From: Sceloporus undulatus
Taxonomy: Eukaryota; Chordata; Lepidosauria; Squamata; Phrynosomatidae
Length of the DNA stretch: 64,000 nt
Direction of reading: 5' to 3'
Assembly: GCF_019175285.1 (NCBI RefSeq)
Contig: NC_056530.1
Location: 11,373,645-11,437,644 of the forward strand
The notes below the pieces were generated by a model that did not search any database, had not been told where the DNA came from, and was given only the letters and a program-made list of their open reading frames with translations. A program made the position numbers and the translations under genes. Positions 20,747-32,430 of this stretch are shown piece after piece; positions within the stretch are counted from its first letter, which is position 1, and every line of letters starts with the position of its first letter.

Positions 20747-22449
20747 CTGTTTTTTAAAAAAAGAACATAAGTCAGAATTTGATCGATGTAGATCTGGATC
20801 TTTTATTATTATTTTAGACCTGTTCACTGAGCCTCAGGCATTTACCTGGAACAGAAGTTACTTGGGAAAGAAGGAATGGGTTGCCACCAAAGTTGCAAGC
20901 CCCAGTCTAAGACAGTGATAATGGCAACTTGCTAAAACAAATAACTTCTCGTCCCAAATGAGCCAATGTATTGAAATTTGGAATATATTATTTCTATTTC
21001 CCAGCATCATGGTTCATTTTTGTCCCAGTGCACAACACTGGTTCTGATAAAAAGTACTCCAATGTCAAAAAGCAATCAATGTGTTGGGAAATGTTTTTCT
21101 CCTGGTCAATTCTTTTTCGGTAAGAAGAACTGTAGATAACAAATGACTGAAATCTGGGGATAGCGTTTAGGGTTCTTCCGGTGACAATGTCTCGGATTGC
21201 CTATATTGTCCGTCTAGCTTTGTTTGTATTCTGCAACAAACTGAGACTCTGGAGGTCTACAATGACTTGTCCTCATGCAGGAGAGTTGAAATAGATATGT
21301 AATATAATTTCCCAAAGGGAACAACACTGCCAGCATAGATGGAGTAGGAGGAAAAAGAGAATGAGATAATCTGAGATCCTATGTCATGCTTGCCTAATAT
21401 AAATCTGTATGCACACAATTACACAGTAGTTACACGACACCATTCTTCTGTTGAATGGTGCAACTGAGTGTTATCTGCTAACATGCCTACTTTTGATCAA
21501 CTGTACAACATAGTGGCAATTTCTGCAGTCCCAGTGAAGGATCTGAGAAATTGTCATATACCGACCAAGAATGCTTAACTGCATGGCTGAAATCCTGTTG
21601 GTTAGTCCCAACTTGAGTAGACCCATTGAATCAATTGTTGAATGGTAAGTCGACATGTGAGCAAACCAAATTGATTCAGTGGTTCAGATTGGTTCAGTGT
21701 GGTTGAGACTAACAATAGAATACAGGCCCATGTGAAATGTGGCCTCTCCTAGCTTGTGTGTTCTTCCTCATTAATAACTCTTGCTATCTCGACCACATGC
21801 CAATGATACTTGGTCGTATGTGTCCTGGTTTTCATCTGTGAAATGCTGGAGGATATGGAAATGGTTACACTTCTGGACTACTTATGAGACTATCAACTGA
21901 ATACATCAGTTGCACAATGGCCAAAACATGCGTCATCCACCTGTGTTCCACGACTGCTTGTAGAACATATGCATATGACGCCAACAGGATTCTGGCTGTG
22001 GATGGTGATAGAAAGAGATAAGATGGTTAGTCAGACTTTATAAGCTACTCGGAGATGGTGCAATTTTGGAGTTTATCACACTGCTGCAAAGGGGGGGAAT
22101 GGATGTTATTGCACATGAAATTGCTGGGTCACTGCTGGCCGACAACCATCCATCCCCAAGCCATGCTTATCATGCCAATTTTGGTAGTACGGAAGCATTC
22201 CATTCTTCAAAATCAGTGTGCGCAGCCCCAATCAGGCAAAAATAGGTGTGCGATAAACTCCTTTGTCTGCTTTCTCTCATTCCTGTGGCATGGCCCTGGG
22301 AAATGTGCAACCCCTAGCTTGGCACATCAACAGGATTCTGACCATGATCCTTCCCTGACCATACCATCACCACCACCACCCTCCTCTGCTATGCACTCAT
22401 TTTTGGAGATCTTTCATATCTCCCTGATGTAGACTCAGAACAACATTAC
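20747..22449. other. C1orf94 intron 3
   Basis: Several stretches (21,570-21,720; 21,900-22,345) carry phrases such as GAAATCCTGTTGGTTAGTCC and CAACAGGATTCTG. These recur in the unclassified dispersed repeat family U. No exon or other element recognised. Confidence 0.4.
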
Positions 22450-22619
22450 CTGATACTGTGGGAAGTTCGAATGGTTTGGAAAAACAGGAGGCGGAGGGTA
22501 GTTCAGGCTAAGCCACATTGGCTGCTTTAGCGAGGTGGTTGTTGAGGTTGTAGGAAACCGTGGGGTGAACACATTTCCACTGTACTTCAGGTTGTTCTTA
22601 TCAAATGCTCCTGATGTTG
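22450..22619 (-). CDS. C1orf94: C1orf94 exon 3
   Basis: Acceptor ATTTTTCACAG, donor TATCAG|GTAATG. The first two bases complete the codon split with exon 2 (G|CA, alanine 316), and the exon ends in phase 0 after residue 372. KYSGNVFTPRFP, QPMWLSLNYPPPPVF and PNHSNFPQYQ correspond to human KYTGNVFTPHFP, QPLWLNLNYPPPPVF and TNHSTFLQYQ (from memory). This is the best conserved block of the protein together with the N-terminus. Its function is unknown; the NYPPPPVF motif could bind a proline-recognition domain, which is speculation. Confidence 0.93.
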
Positions 22620-23191
22620 CTGTGAAAAATACAAGCCATGATTAGACACAAGATGCTAGGGCATGAGAAGGGCTGTTTATTTCATTCCTTAATCTTGGCT
22701 TTTCTCTCAAGAACTTTCTTCCTGCCATTGGCACAGATAATTTTGGTTGGCACAACAAACGTATCTGGAAGGTTTTAACAGTGAATAAGGAATTGAACAC
22801 CAAATCTTTCTAGTCTAACTCTAGCTCTCCAATCCGGACATAGTACTGTTTCTCTCTCACATCAGTAGTCATGATTATTGGGTTATTTTTGCTCCCGAAC
22901 TACACCAATACACCTGAAAATGCCCACCTATTGCCCACATGTCTCACCCTCTTGAAAAATCTTCCTTTTAGAGACATATATCAGCCCCATTTGGTGACTG
23001 CATGTGGTGATGAATCACTAACAGCCCCCACTTTGGCCAATATACAACCAGAGAAAAAGGCTAGTTTGGGCATAGGCAAGAGAGGATGATATAAGAAGGC
23101 ACCTATTCCTCTATCTGTTTCCCTCCAATCTATTGGACTCTTGTCTTTCAAAACCTCAAATCACTATCACCAATTAGCCCGCAACCCTTAC
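22620..23191. other. C1orf94 intron 2 (572 bp)
   Basis: The human protein has roughly 90 more residues at this junction. I looked for an extra exon here on the minus strand and found none. Confidence 0.5.
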
Positions 23192-23859
23192 CATGGTTTT
23201 GACAGAGCGCATCAGCAACCAGCTCAGGCTCACTTTTTGAGCAGATCTTGGCAAACACTGGGAGCTGCTTCTTATGCCCAGATTCATGACTTTCCATCAC
23301 TGCCATGATTGGAGGTGGCCTCGCGATGCTTTCTTTGTGGGATGCAGATCCAAAGATATTATTCTGAAGGATGTCCTTGATTGACTTGGCTTCTTCAGTC
23401 ACCCCTTTGTTATCCAGGCTTTTGACAGCCTCCATGCGTTTCAGCGGCAACTGGGCCAATAACTTGGCAATCTGAGTGTTGGAACCCACTGGGTTATTGC
23501 TTCCACTTTCTGTACTTTTGGTCGTCTTGTAGATGAAATTTGCAGGGAGCAGGATGCCTGTGACAGTGGACTTGGTAGAAAGCTGGGCATCACAGATCGA
23601 TCTCAGCTTCACCTCTCTTTTGTTCCCAGTCAGTGCTCTGTAGACATTTTCCATTACCTCCCTCTCTTCTGATGTCTGATCTTCCTCAGATGCCATAGTG
23701 AGGTTGCTAGTTGAAGCCTTGCACGGACCAGCCGAGGGCACTTTCTCATCATCCGATCTTTGAGCCTCCAGGTCAGCTGCATTCTCCTGGGTGAGGCTTA
23801 AATATTCCTGCTCAACCAGCAGAGATATGTCATCTTTGCAAATGTTGGTTTCCAAAGAT
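23192..23859 (-). CDS. C1orf94: C1orf94 exon 2 (largest exon)
   Basis: Acceptor TTTCATGTAG, donor CATG|GTAAGG; 668 bp encoding residues 93-315. The start has KDDISLLVEQEYLSLTQE, against human KDEISLLVEQEFLSLTKE (from memory). The middle is weakly conserved, acidic and serine-rich. It includes IAKLLAQLPLKRMEAVK and IKDILQNNIFG, which parallel human VSKLLSQFPLKSTE and TKDFLQDNLFS. Near the end KKQLPVFAKICSK is nearly identical to human. The exon then stops about 15 residues later, where human continues for about 90. No membrane segment or known catalytic motif is visible. The open frame continues beyond both splice sites (23,148-24,053), but those extensions are intronic. Confidence 0.93.
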
Positions 23860-23959
23860 CTACATGAAAGAGAGGGAGGGAGAGAGGGACCATTTATATA
23901 GACAAAAAGGAAGTGCGGCAAAAAGGCACAAAGGCATATAGGCAAAGAGAATGTGTAAA

Positions 23960-24315
23960 TGCCTTTACACATGTGGCTGTACTCTTTTGGCCATTGTGCA
24001 ATGGATATGAATATTGATACGGAGTTCCCTGTTTTATAAGTGAAGTTCCACAAACATCACCATTTCACATAGGCCCATAGTCTATTGTTATTCAACTTGA
24101 GCAATGCCACTGAATCAGTTGGATTGACCCATGTGTTGACTCAATATTCACCAATGGGTCTACACTAGCTGGGTTTAACCAACAGGATTTCAGCCTTGCA
24201 GTTGTGCATTCTAAGATGTTGCATAACTATTCCATCAATGCCTTCAATGTATTACTCCCTGGGGTTTCAGAAGCAGCCACTGTGTGCTCCCCATTGCACA
24301 ACAGGAAAAGAAATG
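23960..24315. repeat. Unclassified dispersed repeat (family U), long copy
   Basis: Contains in order GGCTGTACTCTTTTGGCCAT, TGTGCAATGG, AAGTGAAGTTCCACAAACAT, AACCAACAGGATTTCAGCCT, AGTTGTGCATTCTAAGATGT and CCATTGCACAAC. The same series occurs at 27,128-27,475. The ends contain related CCATTGTGCAATGG/CCATTGCACAA motifs, hinting at inverted termini. Confidence 0.65.
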
Positions 24316-25135
24316 GATCAATATTGAACAGAAGAATAGTGTAGTGAAACCACCTTGAAACTATAAGGGTTTAGATTTTCACTACTGAAGCATAATGTGA
24401 GAGCTTTCCATGTTTTTGTGAAGCTACCATTTTTCTTGGGCATATGCAAAACAATAAGCAACATTGCAGAACACAGCCAAAACAATTCCTCTAGCAAGCG
24501 AGTCAAGCTATCAGCTACAAAAGCGTGACAGCCAAGTGTCCTCGACAAGACCGATCCTTTGCTTGTAAACTCTTTGAGAAAACCCAAGGAGCCCCGGTTA
24601 GAGTTTGTCGAACTACACCATCTGGCAACACAAACACAAACTTTTCTGGAAAGCCAATTTTGCTTTATCGCTCACTACCAATTACCATTAGCTGCATAAA
24701 TACGGTTTGCTTTTTTCCTTTACTTACTTTGTTACAAGCTCTGAGGACGGAACAGATGGTGTTAGAAATATGCACCACATACATACTTATCTAATATCTA
24801 TACATATCAATAATGTGCCAGATTTCTGAGTAAGCTGCATATTACTTAATTATCTCTAATTATGGCATCACTGTGTCATTAGAACAGCCTCTATTATTTG
24901 GTAAATTGAATAGATCTTCCATTTCCTTTCATTCAAAAGCTCTCTCAAACTTTGCTGCTTTGCGAGACAAAGCAATGGTTTAGTCATCTCTACGAATCAC
25001 AGATCTTGGAACGGATGCACAGTTTTGAAAGGTACGCACAGTTATCAATCAAAAGAGAGCATCCTCTCCACCTATGATTAGGCTGAAATGGTTGCCAAAG
25101 TTATGCATCCACCATACTCCTCTTCCACTACCCAA
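24316..25135. other. C1orf94 intron 1, unclassified
   Basis: Non-repetitive by eye; no exon recognised. Confidence 0.35.
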
Positions 25136-25262
25136 ACTTGAGTCTTCCAGGTGTTTTGGACTTCAGCTCCCAGAATTCCTCATTGTTGGTCAAGCTGGCT
25201 GGGGCTTCTGGGAGTGGAAATCCAAACACCTGGAAGACCAACATTTGGGGACCACTGTTTTA
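25136..25262. repeat. Small palindromic hAT-like element
   Basis: CCAGGTGTTTTGGACTTCAG, CTCCCAGAATTCC and the inverse GCTTCTGGGAGTGGAAATCC, AAACACCTGGAAGACC form two arms. It belongs to a common reptile foldback family also seen at 28,631-28,735 and 62,776-62,940. Confidence 0.6.
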
Positions 25263-25380
25263 GGGCAATTCTTCCCAACCCAAAGCCTCCAGCTCTAACT
25301 GGTGATAAAATCCATCATCATTTGCATAGGGCACCTGTATGTTCACTGATGTGATAGAAATTGTAGTCTAACCCCTCTGG

Positions 25381-25592
25381 AAGATTTAAAGATATAGCCG
25401 TGTTAGTCTGTAGAATCAATATGTAGAGAGATCTTGTAGCACCTTTGATGCTAACTGAAAGAAAGAAGTTGGCAGCATGAGTTTTTGCAGACTTCAGTCT
25501 GCATCCTACTAAGGAAGTAGACTGAAGTTTACGAAAGCTCATGCTGCCAACTTCTTTCTTTCAGTTAGTCTCAAAGTTGCTGCAAGAACCAT
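25381..25592. repeat. Palindromic repeat family B with hammerhead-like core
   Basis: Inverted arms include TGTAGCACCTTTGATGCTAA/TTAGTCTCAAAGTTGCTGCA and AAAGAAGTTGGCAGCATGAG/CATGCTGCCAACTTCTTTC. On the plus strand 25,501-25,544 shows GCAT, CTAAGGA, a GTAGACT/AGTTTAC hairpin, GAAAGCTC and ATGC. Relative to the hammerhead core the first box has one difference (CTAAGGA for CTGANGA). Probably a Penelope-like element end (inference). Confidence 0.6.
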
Positions 25593-26699
25593 CTGGAGGA
25601 TGCCAGCTTGGCTGTGTTTGAAAGCTCTGGGAGGTTACCATTTTGCCTGTCTGCCTCTAATTCATGACCCCCATCCCCTGCCTTGCTCACTGGGTGTCAA
25701 AGTTACTTATTTCATTCTTACATATGAGAAGGATTTAACAGAATAATCTCCATTGGGTGAGCTTGTGCTCTTGCACAATGTAGGGAAGAGTCTTAGCATT
25801 TCGAGACCTTTTTGTGTGTGTGTAAAAATGCCATGAAGGTTTTGCCCTCAAAACCTGCTTTGCACAAAACGTGACATGTTGCTTAAAAATGAATTTTATG
25901 CTGTGGGATCACACTTCAGTTGTGCCATGCCCCCTCATTGCAGAAGTGTGACATCGCACAACCAATGTGCATTGCACCTTGCTGAGCAACACGCAACCAT
26001 GTATGGTGATGCAATCATGTACAGTGCCGACATGTGATGCTCAATGTGAAATGACACGCAGCGGCATCACAAGTGTAACTCTGCTTTCATGAACTTCAAC
26101 GAATATGATTTTTTTATGCACTGGCCAAAAATGTCTACCCACTTCCATAAGGGGAATTATACATGCATAAGACACCAACAAGATGCCAGTGCCAGACCAT
26201 GTTTCCCAGAATTCCCCAGCCAGCGGGGCCACTGAGAAATTCTAGGTCTCTATAGTCTAAAAATTAACTTTCTAAAGCACTGCTCTTTCTATTCCTCCAT
26301 AATCCGGCACAATGCTGATTCCACAAATCCTGAGCCTTTGCTAGGGATTCAGAAGTTCCCACAGAGTTTATCTTCACTGGCTTAGGTCCAGACATTTAAA
26401 ATAAAGCTGTTTGCCTCGTCTCACACAACTAGCATCACAGTTTAAAAAAACAAAACGCTGTTCTGTTAGGACATCTTCATTCTGGAATCATAAAATGGAA
26501 TACATAACTGTAATTTCCCTCTGTGCAGGGAATCTGGGAGTTGTAGAAGTGTTTCCACCTCTCCCTCAACCATGAAGTCAGGCTAAGAAAGCTTCCAGAA
26601 ATGAAATGCAAATGGAATTTGGAAGTTCTTGCTTGGGCGAGGTGGAAGAGAAAAAATTACAAGCCGAACCGAGGCTGTGAGTATAAAATATAGTGTGGT
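25593..26699. other. C1orf94 intron 1, unclassified
   Basis: 25,860-26,200 carries scattered phrases resembling family U; otherwise nothing recognised. Confidence 0.35.
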
Positions 26700-26930
26700 A
26701 GTCCCATGCTGAGAGCCTGCTTGGGGGTTGGACTAGGACACTGGAAGACCAGGGTTCAAATCCCTCCTCAGCCATGGAAACCCACTTTGGGCGAGTCACA
26801 CCTTCTCAGCTTCAGAGGAAGGCAATGGCAAATTCAGCAAAGAACAAATTCTGCAAAGAAAACCCCACGAAAAATTCTCCTTAGGGTCTCCATAAATCAG
26901 AAATGGCACAAAGGCACACAACAAGTCACA
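26700..26930 (+). repeat. MIR/CORE-type SINE
   Basis: Head GGTTGGACTAGGACACTGGA, B-box AGGGTTCAAATCCC, core and tail ending GGCACAAAGGCACACAACAA. Confidence 0.85.
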
Positions 26931-27127
26931 CTTGGCAAAGAAACCTATTAAAAGCCACCACCAAAAACTGATGGATGATAACACACATTTTGGATTACTA
27001 GACATTCATACAGAAAAGAAAGAGATGTGGGTTTGTCGGTTTTGGTGACAGTCACATCTTTGCCATAATATTTAGGCACTAGCCAGAATGCTGCTGATGA
27101 CATATGCATGCACTGTATGTCTCCTTT

Positions 27128-27475
27128 ACACGGGGGGCTGTCCGGTTTTGGCAATTGTGCAACGGAAATATTAATTTTATGGCTCTATAAGTGAAATACT
27201 GCATTTCCCATGGGCCTAATCCTATTGATCTTCTTAGTCCTGCCCAGAACAAAGTCATTGTGTTAATTGGATTTACCTACATGTTAGTCCATCATTCAAA
27301 CATTGATTGATTTGATCTACCATAGCTGAGACTGACCAACAGCATCCCAACCATGAAGTTGTGCACTGTTGAAAGGTACAATACTATTCATCAGTGCCTT
27401 TAGCGTACCACTTTGTTGACTGTGGAAACCTCCGCTGTGCATTCTCTATTGCACAGTGAAAGAAAACAAGAAGGC
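27128..27475. repeat. Unclassified dispersed repeat (family U), long copy
   Basis: Colinear with 23,960-24,315: TTTTGGCAATTGTGCAACGG, TATAAGTGAAATACTGCATT, GACCAACAGCATCCCAACCA, AAGTTGTGCACTGTTGAAAG, TCAGTGCCTTTAGCGTACCA and TTGCACAGTG. Confidence 0.65.
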
Positions 27476-27542
27476 ACATTGGTAGATCCAAAGTCGGTTG
27501 GACACCACTGGTATTCAGAAGACAGATAATGTAGAACAACCA

Positions 27543-27717
27543 TGGCTGCATCTACACTGGGAAAATAACACATTTTGACACTGCTTTAATTACAATGGTT
27601 CAATGCTATAGAATCTGGTGGGATTATAGTTTGGTGTGGCACCAGAGCTCTCTGACAAAGAAGGCTAGCTATCTCACAAAACTACAAATCCAAGGATTCC
27701 ATAGCATTGAGCCAAGA
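27543..27717. mobile_element. Palindromic MITE (family P), truncated
   Basis: GGCTGCATCTACACTGGGAA, GACACTGCTTTAATTACAAT, then GATTCCATAGCATTGAGCCA; the last part of the right arm is missing. Confidence 0.72.
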
Positions 27718-29927
27718 CTTGCACAACAATAGAACTTTATATCAAGGTGTCATTGTGCAACTGTCACGTAACTTGATGGGCATAAAGTTACATTCTGCCT
27801 TCTTGATGTAGGATTGTGGCTATGAGCCTAGTTTAATCCGCTCTCCTTATGTGACTTCTGCAAGACAGGTAAGTTTTTGTTGGAACAGGGGAAGAGAGGG
27901 TTGAGAAATTCAGATATTAAGTCAATAACCTTAATCGATGAGGGGGAGAAAATGGTATGTGACATAATCCCCAAATCTGAGGGTGAAGCAAGGACTAAGA
28001 GAGACTATTCCAGCCAGATTCAACTGAGGCATAAGATTAAATCTCAAAGAGGAAGATGACGAGGATGTTGATCTTGTCGTTTCACATTTTTCTGACCTTG
28101 GAAGCCAAAGCATCCCTTGCAGACACCTTTAATTCATTACACAAAGGGCATGGATTGTTTCTCTGCTGTCTGCATGCACAAACTTCAGATCTCAGGCCAC
28201 ACTCGCCTGCCAAAGGATGGAAGGTGTCTGTTCAATTTGTCATCTCCGGTAACATTTGGGACCAAGATTATACCTCGTGCCCTTTCGGCTTGATCTGGCG
28301 GCCTTTAATTATTTTAACATATTGACTTATGCAAATGAGTTGCTCCAAGCCCAATTTGAAAGGGCTCTGGAATCTTTTGAATAAACAACCAAGATTTGCT
28401 TTTCCCAGTTTGGGGTGTTTTTGCATGGCTCTCTCCCCCACCACAAAGGAATAAGAATTAGGAGCATTTCTATTCCTTGTTTCTGTATCAATGTGATTTT
28501 TCATTATATTAATGCTGGAAGATGCTATACTTTAACAGTCAAACTCTCTCTCACCTTTCTCTGCTATGTTGGCCCTTTTCTGCTGAGTTTAAAGAATGGT
28601 TTATTTGGATTGGGAATCCTGTAAATGTCCAGATGTTGTCAAACTGCAACTCCCAGTAGCCCTAGCCAGCATAGTCAATGGTGAGGTACGCTGGGCATTG
28701 CAGTCCAATACCATTTGGAGGGCTACAAGATTTCCATTTTTGGACTAAACTTATTGGCCCCATGTGTGTTCTAAAGTCACCGTATGTTCTTTTAAGTTCT
28801 TTAACAAGTATATGTTTTTAAGTTGATTGCGAAAAGAAGTATTCAATACCTCCTTGCCCAGTGAAACTTCCCCAGATGCAACCAGCATCTTCAATGCCAG
28901 AGCATACATCCATGGCTTATTCATGACTGGGGAGGACAGGACCATCCAGAGAGATTTTGGCACAGATGGGGCATTTTACTACGAGTGCACAGCCTACTGA
29001 GGATTCTCCAAACACCAAGAAAGTCCTTGTCTGTAGCATGAGAGTGAGACTTTTTAGCAACTTGTGCAGAAACTATCTGCCCAGAAGTCGCATCTTTTCC
29101 CCCTTTCTGCAGCTAAGTGCACAAATAGTAAGCACAAAAAGACAGACGGATCAATCAAAACAGATGCAAACAATACAGCCAAGGCTCCTACCTTTTCATC
29201 GTCTGTGCAGCAAGGGATCGTTTATCATTAAACAGTAAACAATATCATTAGCATTAAACATTCATAGCCATCTTAAGTTAGAAGTGCACAAAAATCCATC
29301 TTGAAAATACTCAAAATCTCCCTAATGCCGATTAAAAACAACAACAACAACAACCCTCAGTTCCATATTGGCAAGAAATATTGTTGTGTTGTCCTGTGTA
29401 TTGTGTAAGGATGAACTCCATCTGGGGTTTCACCCTTATTTCAAGGATAAGGGAGCATTTTGTTTCCATACCTTTTGATAAGAATGTACCAAGATTCACA
29501 CAGATACATTCAGCTGACATCCTACTTTGAGTGTACATAGTGTAAATCTACATTCAAGAAGTTACACAGGGGTTGCACCTCAATGCCTTCCTGATACTAG
29601 CATTGTGGATCCAATGTTATATTAGTTTTCCTAAGCAATATGAGTCCAGATATTGATTCTCATTACATTTATTCCTTACTCTTCTTCCAATGAACCCAGA
29701 AAATCACATGTGTTTCCTGACCTCCAGGATGATCTTAAGATATAAGGCTAATGACATTATTTCTATTATATATCTTGCTAATATATCGAAACAGAGGTGT
29801 GGTTTTGAGCGGAAACCTTGCCTTATGGGACAACCTTCTCCTCTCAGGTCTGTACCCAAGAACCTGAAGATGTGCATGGTTTTGAAGCACCAACAAATGC
29901 ATTACTTATATTACAAGTTATATCGCA
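27718..29927. other. C1orf94 intron 1, mostly unique
   Basis: A small foldback element (CTGCAACTCCCAGTAGCCC with TGGGCATTGCAGTCCAA) lies at about 28,631-28,735, and (AAC)n at about 29,335-29,352. No exon recognised. Confidence 0.35.
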
Positions 29928-30130
29928 AGGAAGGAGAAACATTAAGAAGAACCTCCTAATAGTAAGAGCTATTCAACGGTGGAACAGAGGGCCTCAAAAG
30001 GTGGTGGGCTCTCCATCTTTGGAAGTCTTGAAACCGAGGTTGGGTGGCCATCTTTCAGGAATGCTTTGATGGTATATTCCTTCAAGGCAGATTGGGTTGA
30101 ACTAGATGGATCATGGAATAATAGAGTTGG
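29928..30130 (+). mobile_element. CR1 LINE 3' end
   Basis: AACCTCCTAATAGTAAGAGC, CAACGGTGGAACAGAGGGCC and TTGGAAGTCTTGAAACCGAG, ending at AATAGAGTTGGAAGAG. Strongly 5'-truncated. Confidence 0.8.
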
Positions 30131-30757
30131 AAGAGAATGCAACATGCAATCCTACTTGCTTGCTTTCCCGTTCTTCTTCTGTTATAGTTTATGTCGATGG
30201 GTCTTTAGTTTGAAATGTCTGGGTATTTTATGAGATGAAGGTCTGGTCAGCATGATCTCAGCTTTGTATTAATGCCACCAATTATTATTGTGTTATTATT
30301 GGGATTGGTTTTTAATATGCAAGGTGTCTTGAAAGCCAAAACAAATATGGCTGGCCTTGAAAGACTACAAATACATCCAGTTAGAATAATAATTAGTAAT
30401 AATGGGACATACTCAGCAGGTGCTCAGAGATACTCCCCCTTTTATCATTCCACGTCTGGTATTGAGATGAGGTTGTATGTTCAAGTGCGCACAGATCAAG
30501 GATTAAAATTAAATTTGGAGAACAATTTGGTAAGGTGGTTTCACCACCAACAACAATTGTGATGAAGCCAGAAGAATAAGGTTTTAGGGTATAAACTATT
30601 GGTTGATTTCCCACCCTTCTCCCAAGGAGTCGAGGCCACTTACAGTTAAACTGAAAGAACTAAATCCACCCACAGATACATCTCTATTTTCAGCTTTCTA
30701 GATAGACTTCCCATAGGTGAAGGTATTCAAAACAGAACCGGATCAAAATGTACTCAC
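30131..30757. other. C1orf94 intron 1, proximal part
   Basis: A short LINE 3'-like scrap lies at about 30,600-30,650; otherwise unclassified. Confidence 0.35.
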
Positions 30758-31035
30758 TCCTTTTGGGAACTGCTGCTGGTGCTACTATTGTCTTCTCTGA
30801 GGGCCTCTGAAGATGTGATGGGATGACAGCTAAGTTGGAGAAGTGGAGATGAGGACCTCGGCTGGAGCTCCTCCGGGAGACCTTGCACCCTCTTCCAGAT
30901 CTCATGACAAGCTTTATCTAAACCATCCTGGGGAGTATTGTGATGGATCCAGATGTGTCTTGGGAAAGGGCCCAGGGGGAAAGAGCCTTTGGGATTGACC
31001 GTCGAACACGGGAGCCCACCTCTGCTTGCCAGCAT
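30758..31035 (-). CDS. C1orf94: C1orf94 exon 1 (N-terminus)
   Basis: Begins at ATG 31,035-31,033 and ends AAGGA|GTGAGT, leaving two bases of a glutamate codon that exon 2 completes. An in-frame TAA lies 36 nt upstream, so this is the first possible start in the exon. LGPFPRHIWIHHNTPQDGLD then KACHEIWKRVQGLPE is almost identical to human LGPFPRYIWIHQDTPQDSLD, KTCHEIWKRVQGLPE as I remember it. The tail of the exon is serine-rich and divergent. No signal peptide is visible, so an intracellular protein is likely. In human the gene is, to my recollection, mainly expressed in testis; nothing in the sequence tests that. Confidence 0.94.
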
Positions 31036-31344
31036 TGTGCCTTCCTTTCTTAAGGAATGGGATGCGAATTAAAAATAAATAAACATAGAAACAGGAGCGA
31101 TGTCCACACACCGTCCTGCAGTACCTGTGTCGTTTGCTTTATTTTCTTTCTTTTTTCAAAAAATATGGTGCAGAATGGAACAGATGCAAACAAACTGTGG
31201 TAGCCAAGTAACCATGGAATCTTTGTGGCATGTTAACTGACAGGAAGGAGAGCCACTGGATAAAGTTGCAGTAGATTCCTAGTCTTCAACAGCAGCAGAA
31301 TGTATAGGAGACATGGCCTGCACTCAAGAAGGCTGAAGGACATA
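31036..31344. other. C1orf94 5' flank
   Basis: Should hold the 5' UTR and proximal promoter of C1orf94. I see no convincing TATA box and no CpG island; AT-rich at 31,060-31,175. Confidence 0.4.
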
Positions 31345-32430
31345 TTATCATAGAATCATAGAATCACAGAGTTGGAAGAGACCACAAGGGCCATCCAGTT
31401 CAACCCCTGCCATGCAGGAAATCACAATCAAAGCATCCCTGACAGATGGCCATTCAGCCTCTGCTTAAAGACCTCCAAGGAAAGAGACTCCACTACACTC
31501 CAAGGGAGTTTGTTCCACTGTCGAACAGCCCTTACTGTCAGGAAGTTATTGTTAAGGAAAAAGCCACATGGGTTATACAGTAAGAGAAATAAAACTTGTA
31601 TGTGAGAGTCAGAGTGACTCAGCAGAAGCCAATTGAGAACCACACAGGTGTGAATGGTAATACAATTAACAAGTCCTGAATGCCAAGGACAAGAAGTGCA
31701 TAGTGAAGAATTGGACACACCTGACAATTGTAAAGTGGTCAAGGCTGAGATGATGAAATCATTAATTGTGGGATGAACAAGGAGAACCAATGGGAATGTT
31801 GTACACGCCTACTGGGTGGAAACAGACCACAGTAGGTGGTGCCATGATTTGGCTATAATAATGACTATAGATCCCAGTGCATTTTGTGGGTTGTAGTTGG
31901 ATTGGAGAGTGAGGAGTTGAGTATTGTTTGGAGCTGTGTATATAGTAGAATAAAGTAGATCTTTTATATAAGACTACTGAGTTGTCTGGTGTCTTGGGTG
32001 AAGCTACAAGAACCAGCAGGACCCTGGTGAAGAAGGGTGAAGACTTCTGTGGAGGCAAGAGTGAGAAGGCTTGGAGAGTTTGTCGGGGTCTTCAGCCTGT
32101 TCTCTGCAACTCTTGCAAAGATATAACAACTGGCCAAAACTGGTCAGCGTGGTGCACAACCAGGTGGTGAGTTCCAGGCCAGGTGAAGAGCCACAACTCC
32201 CATCATCCCTGACAGTTCCTCCTAATGTTGAGGTGGAATCTCTTTTCCTGCAGCTTGCATCCGTTGTTCCACGTTCTAGTCTCTGGAGCAGCAGAAAACA
32301 AGCTTTCTCCCTACTCAATATGACATCCCTTCAAATATTTAAACAGGGCTATCATATCACCTCTTAACCTTCTTTTCTCCAGGCTAAACATCCCCAGCTC
32401 CCTAAGTCGTTCCTCATAGGGCATGGTATT
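31345..32430 (-). mobile_element. CR1 LINE, split by an LTR insertion
   Basis: The 3' end runs from ATCATAGA repeats at 31,345 to ACTGTCAGGAAGTT at 31,547. The CR1 reading resumes at GTTCCTCCTAATGTTGAGGT (32,215) and continues to CCTAAGTCGTTCCTCATAGG. The two parts are contiguous in CR1, so the interval between is an insertion younger than the CR1 copy. Confidence 0.88.
31550..32214 (+). mobile_element. Solo LTR of an LTR retroelement (fossil)
   Basis: About 665 bp that begin TGTTAAGG and end CCTGACA interrupt a CR1 copy. An AATAAA signal lies near 31,949, preceded by a TATATAG stretch. No internal coding region is present, so it is a solo LTR left by recombination. Short GTT-type sequence is shared at both flanks. 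Family (Gypsy or retrovirus-like) is not determined. It is younger than the CR1 host copy. Confidence 0.65.
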
